From an uncultured Prevotellaceae bacterium (GTDB taxonomy: Bacteria; Bacteroidota; Bacteroidia; Bacteroidales; Bacteroidaceae): DNA of 64,000 bases. Where the stretch lies: contig CADAOD010000003.1 of NCBI GenBank assembly GCA_902789415.1, positions 62,001 to 126,000 on the forward strand, in the 5' to 3' direction. The notes beneath the pieces were generated by a model that saw nothing but the letters and a program-made list of their open reading frames with translations, made no database searches and was not told the origin of the DNA. Positions 61,540 to 64,000 of this stretch are shown one piece after another (within the stretch, counting starts at the first letter, position 1; every line of letters begins with the position of its first letter). A program made the position numbers and the translations under genes.

Positions 61540-61620
61540 TTCCCATTAGTGGAACGCGATGTTCCCAGGTTGGGAATCAAATGTTCCCACGTTGGGAACC
61601 AAACATTCCCACGTTGGGAA
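61540..61620. repeat. Four tandem 22-bp palindromic units
   Basis: TTCCCA....TGGGAA palindromes begin at 61540, 61562, 61584 and 61606, exactly 22 bp apart. Units 3 and 4 have identical palindromes TTCCCACGTTGGGAA; unit 1 is the most diverged. Same layout as the arrays at 4775 and 30437 although the sequence is different. The array lies just after a terminator; the remainder of the gap 61479-61967 holds the inverted 12-bp repeats and a promoter. Confidence 0.87.
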
Positions 61621-61693
61621 AAAATCGCGCTTTTTGATGGCGAGGGTTGTAGCCTAAATTGGTGTTTTTTATAACGTTTTTGTAAAATAGCCC

Positions 61694-61797
61694 CAGCACT
61701 CCCGTCGATAGACTGAAATACCTATAAACACAGGGCTTTTACAAAAATCAGCACTCCCTTCAGCACTCCCGTGAGCACTCCCTTCGGCACTCCCTAC
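61694..61797. repeat. Left inverted-repeat block with 12-bp direct repeats
   Basis: AGCACTCCCGTCG at 61695-61707, then AT-rich sequence with TAAACACAGGG, then four units (A/G)GCACTCCC plus three bases starting at 61750, 61762, 61774 and 61786, exactly 12 bp apart. The same order in reverse complement lies at 63221-63311. Confidence 0.85.
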
Positions 61798-61844
61798 CCA
61801 AATTTTAACATTTCAAGAAAAAATAAAATTAATTTGGGGAAATA

Positions 61845-61876
61845 CTTGCAAACCGCGATTTTTTTTTGTATCTTTG
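61845..61876 (+). promoter_or_regulatory. Promoter of the VapE-like gene
   Basis: CTTG at 61845-61848, exactly 20 bases, TATCTTTG at 61869-61876. The leader to the ATG at 61968 is about 85 bases and purine-rich near its end (AAGGAGAAGG at 61921-61930). Confidence 0.78.
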
Positions 61877-61967
61877 CATTCGAAAACGCACGCTGTGGAA
61901 AGCGCGCCAATACCGGACCTAAGGAGAAGGACTAAAGGAAGAGGTTAAACATTAAAATTTTTTTCAT

Positions 61968-63215
61968 ATGCTAGAAAACAGTATTACTACCAGTGAGGCA
62001 AATAACGCTTCACAGGAGGCAACGCTCGCCATCGAGCTGTTCCTCATGACCAACTACCGTTTCCGTTGAAACATACTCAACGGTAAGGTAGAGTTTGCAA
62101 TCTTGCCTAAGGCTGATAAGTCGGCCAACGGCCTCTCGTGCGCCTCGAACGAGGCTGATTTGGATTATCGTACACTTTCACAGGCAGCCCTTAACAGCAT
62201 TGTGATTCGTGCCAAGCGCGAACAGGTGTTGGAGAAAGGCAGTCCTAAGTCGGAGATATCAGAGTATGTGGCATCTGAAGAGATACCTGAGTTTAATCCT
62301 GTTCAGCAGTTTTTAAACAATCTGCCAGAATGGGATGGCCAGAACCATGTGGCCAAGCTGTTTGCCCGTATTCCTGGCATTACCTCCGAGCAGCTTAACT
62401 ACCTTATTATATGGTTGCGATCGGCTGTGGCGCATTGGCGCCAGATGGATATGCTGCACGGCAACGAGTGCGTGCCTACATTCATTGGCGCTCAGGGCTG
62501 TGGTAAGACCACCTTTGTGCGCCGATTGCTGCCCCCTGAACTGCGCGAGTATTATCTGGACCATCTGAACCTGAGCAACAAGTTCGATAAGGAGATGGCG
62601 CTTACTAACAACCTTCTCGTAAACCTCGATGAGTTGGAGGCCATCAGTAACTCGCAGCAGGCATCGCTTAAGCAGACGCTCTCTGTAAGTAAGGTGAATG
62701 GCCGCCCTATCTTTGGTCGTGTACAGCAGGATCGCCCTCGATTCGCATCGTTTGTGGCAACCACCAATAATCGTCATCCTCTGAAGGATGCAACCGGTTC
62801 GCGCCGCTACATCTGTATCCAGGTACCCGACGGCAAGCTGATTGATAATACTGGCGAAATTGACTATCAGCAGCTGTACGCCCAGGTGTTGTACGAACTG
62901 CAGGAACAGAAGGCACCTTACTGGTTTAATAACGATGAGGTGGCTCGTATTCAGCAGCTAAACCAGGAATATATGGAGAAAAAGGACCTGGCAGAGATGT
63001 TTACCGCCTGTTTCCGTCAGCCTGCAGAAGGTGAGGTGATTAAGACGATGAACTGCGACGAGATTATCAGTATTATGCAGCGTGACTACCCTACACTGCA
63101 GAAGACGATTGGCAACAAGATGAAACTTGGCAAGGCCATATCGGCTCTTGGTTTTAAGCACAAGGAGCACTCGCATATAACCTATTACGAGGTGGTTCCA
63201 CTTAAGGCAGCCTGA
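61968..63215 (+). pseudogene. VapE-like (virulence-associated E family) primase-helicase ATPase, interrupted by a TGA codon
   Basis: 415 sense and nonsense codons from ATG 61968. The first 33 codons (MLENSITTSEANN to MTNYRFR) run in frame into TGA at 62067-62069 and then continue NILNGKVEFAILPKAD without a shift. The body is a VapE-type superfamily 3-like ATPase: FLNNLPEWDGQNHVAKLF, WLRSAVAHWRQ, Walker A GAQGCGKTTF, LVNLDELEAIS, and the ATTNNRHPLKDATGSRRY segment. An Arg codon CGA changed to TGA by one transition fits the family sequence (YRFR-NILNG). Translation could resume at TTG 62103, giving 370 aa with all ATPase motifs. VapE proteins are typical of phage satellites and prophages. The gene is flanked by inverted 12-bp repeat blocks. 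Confidence 0.8.
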
Positions 63216-63220
63216 GGGCT

Positions 63221-63311
63221 AAGGGAGTGCTGAAGGGAGTGCTGAAGGGAGTGCTGTTTTTTCAAGAATCCCAGTGTTTACGGGCCTTTCTGACTCCCGA
63301 CGGGAGTGCTG
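63221..63311. repeat. Right inverted-repeat block with 12-bp direct repeats
   Basis: GGGAGTGCT units at 63223, 63235 and 63247 (12-bp period), an AT-rich stretch with GTGTTTA, then CGACGGGAGTGCT at 63298-63310. This is the reverse complement of the left block at 61694-61797 in both order and content. It begins 6 bases after the VapE-like stop codon. Confidence 0.85.
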
Positions 63312-63349
63312 AGAGAAAATTTGATTAATAACTAAAAATTTGAATGATT

Positions 63350-63793
63350 ATGGAAGAGAAGGAACTTAAAGTAGAAGATATTCCTGGGAGCTATGCCCTG
63401 TGTTTTAATGGCGAGTGTGGTAAAAAAGATACGTGCATGCACTATCAGGCCATGCTGCTAAAGCGAGGGGAGCATGGTCGTGGCATGGCCATATATCCTA
63501 CAGCCTGGCAGGCTGGCGAGTGCTGCTACTATCGTGAGAAGAAACTGGTACGGAAGGCCTGGGGATTCAGTAAGCTGTATAGGAATGTAGACAAGTATCA
63601 TAAAGCTGAGGCCCGCCAGATGGTAAGCTCATTCTTTGGGCGTGGTAACGGACCCTATTATCGCGCCCATCATGGCGAGCTACTGCTCACACCCGAGCAG
63701 CAGAAGGGCATTATGAACATCGTGGCCCAGTATGGCCCTATCGATGACATCAAGTTCGACCACTACGTTACCGCCTGGGACTTTGATTACTAA
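63350..63793 (+). CDS. DUF6078-like protein
   Basis: 147 aa from ATG 63350. N-terminal cysteine cluster (YALCFNGECGKKDTCMHYQAMLL, plus GECCYYREKK), possibly metal-binding, then GFSKLYRNVDKYHKAEARQMVSSFFGRGNGPYYRAHHGELLLTPEQQKGIMNIV and FDHYVTAWDFDY. I recognise this as the Bacteroidales family annotated DUF6078, with no known function. No signal peptide or membrane segment, so it is cytoplasmic. It lies 38 bases after the right repeat block of the VapE-like gene and is probably transcribed with it; the pairing suggests a mobile-element or stress-linked role but nothing in the sequence proves it. Confidence 0.75.
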   Translation: MEEKELKVEDIPGSYALCFNGECGKKDTCMHYQAMLLKRGEHGRGMAIYPTAWQAGECCYYREKKLVRKAWGFSKLYRNVDKYHKAEARQMVSSFFGRGNGPYYRAHHGELLLTPEQQKGIMNIVAQYGPIDDIKFDHYVTAWDFDY

Positions 63794-63802
63794 CCAACCT
63801 AA

Positions 63803-63832
63803 TGCGGGTGCGCCAATTTAGGCGCACCCGCA
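63803..63832 (+). terminator. 12-bp GC-rich hairpin after the DUF6078-like gene
   Basis: TGCGGGTGCGCC pairs perfectly with GGCGCACCCGCA, 6-base loop AATTTA. No T-run follows, so termination may be partial. Confidence 0.75.
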
Positions 63833-63895
63833 TGGCGTATGAAACAAATGGTGCGGGTTTTGGTTACATTTCGAAAAAAGTTAGTTTTTTGATTG

Positions 63896-63927
63896 CTTGG
63901 CTATGTTTGGGATTATCTATACCTTTG
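63896..63927 (+). promoter_or_regulatory. Promoter of the last, partial gene
   Basis: CTTG at 63896-63899, exactly 20 bases, TACCTTTG at 63920-63927. The start codon at 63968 is 40 bases downstream. Confidence 0.75.
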
Positions 63928-63967
63928 CGGTCGAATTAAAAAATTGAATATCTAACTAATTTTTGAA

Positions 63968-64000
63968 ATGAAAAAATCTCTATTTGCCATCGGTATCATG
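63968..64000 (+). CDS. Start of an exported protein (cut by the window end)
   Basis: Eleven codons, MKKSLFAIGIM, look like the basic start and hydrophobic core of a signal peptide. The promoter at 63896-63927 supports a real start. Nothing can be said about the product. Confidence 0.5.
   Translation, partial: MKKSLFAIGIM

Noticed and set aside
62067-62069. TGA as a selenocysteine or tryptophan codon
   Set aside because: Other genes here end in TGA normally and no selenocysteine-type hairpin follows at the required distance; a nonsense mutation is simpler.

Overview
The window looks like a chromosome segment of a gut or rumen Bacteroidales, most likely Prevotellaceae. The signs are Bacteroidetes promoters (TTTG or CTTG, about 20 bases, TAnnTTTG) before many genes, a SusD-type protein, GLPGLI-family proteins, OMP_b-brl_3-type barrels, two GH92 mannosidases, a GH3 enzyme and a tyrosine integrase of the IntDOT type. 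No rRNA, convincing tRNA or CRISPR array was found.

Layout. 1-4.9 kb: end of a polysaccharide utilisation locus (SusD-like partial plus a surface lipoprotein with a duplicated domain), an exported protein and an AAA-ATPase remnant. 4.9-21.3 kb, minus strand: a peptide export locus, the most interesting part. From upstream to downstream it encodes a membrane TPR-HTH regulator, a promoter with duplicated operator-like repeats, a lipoprotein, a 46-aa double-glycine peptide, a thioredoxin-like protein, a C39-peptidase ABC exporter, a second (70-aa) double-glycine peptide, a GLPGLI lipoprotein, an HlyD adaptor, a FISUMP-domain protein, then two GLPGLI/outer-membrane-barrel pairs. Repeated hairpins lie in four of its gaps, and a strong hairpin follows each peptide gene. 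21.3-32.6 kb: a FecCD permease, a GH3 beta-glucosidase, and a mannose-directed operon (GH92, TPR histidine kinase, histidine-phosphatase/GH92 fusion). 32.6-41.3 kb: phosphate functions (PiT transporter, a 33-aa membrane protein, Na/Pi symporter, PhoR/PhoB-like pair) with a divergent promoter region carrying TGTAAC boxes phased at 11 bp, plus a TPR histidine kinase.

41.4-48.5 kb: a 7.1-kb integrative element between two copies of a 19-bp att-like repeat. It carries an integrase, two excisionase-like HTH proteins, a truncated WYL-type regulator and a pair of dynamin-like GTPases, probably an anti-phage cargo. 48.7-57.1 kb: queC, an M16 peptidase, an ECF sigma factor, a GH43 enzyme and two GPH sugar transporters, with a sialate O-acetylesterase-like esterase. 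57.1-61.5 kb: a TPR-PP2C phosphatase whose sensor matches that of the kinase at 37 kb, a secreted carbohydrate-binding-like protein and a nucleoside kinase. 61.5-64 kb: a VapE-like gene with an in-frame TGA, flanked by inverted 12-bp repeat arrays, a DUF6078-like gene, and the first codons of another exported protein.

Three unrelated palindromic sequences, each repeated with exactly 22-bp period, occur at 4.8, 30.4 and 61.5 kb, the middle one inside a GH92 coding sequence. All family assignments are from reading motifs; no database search was possible.
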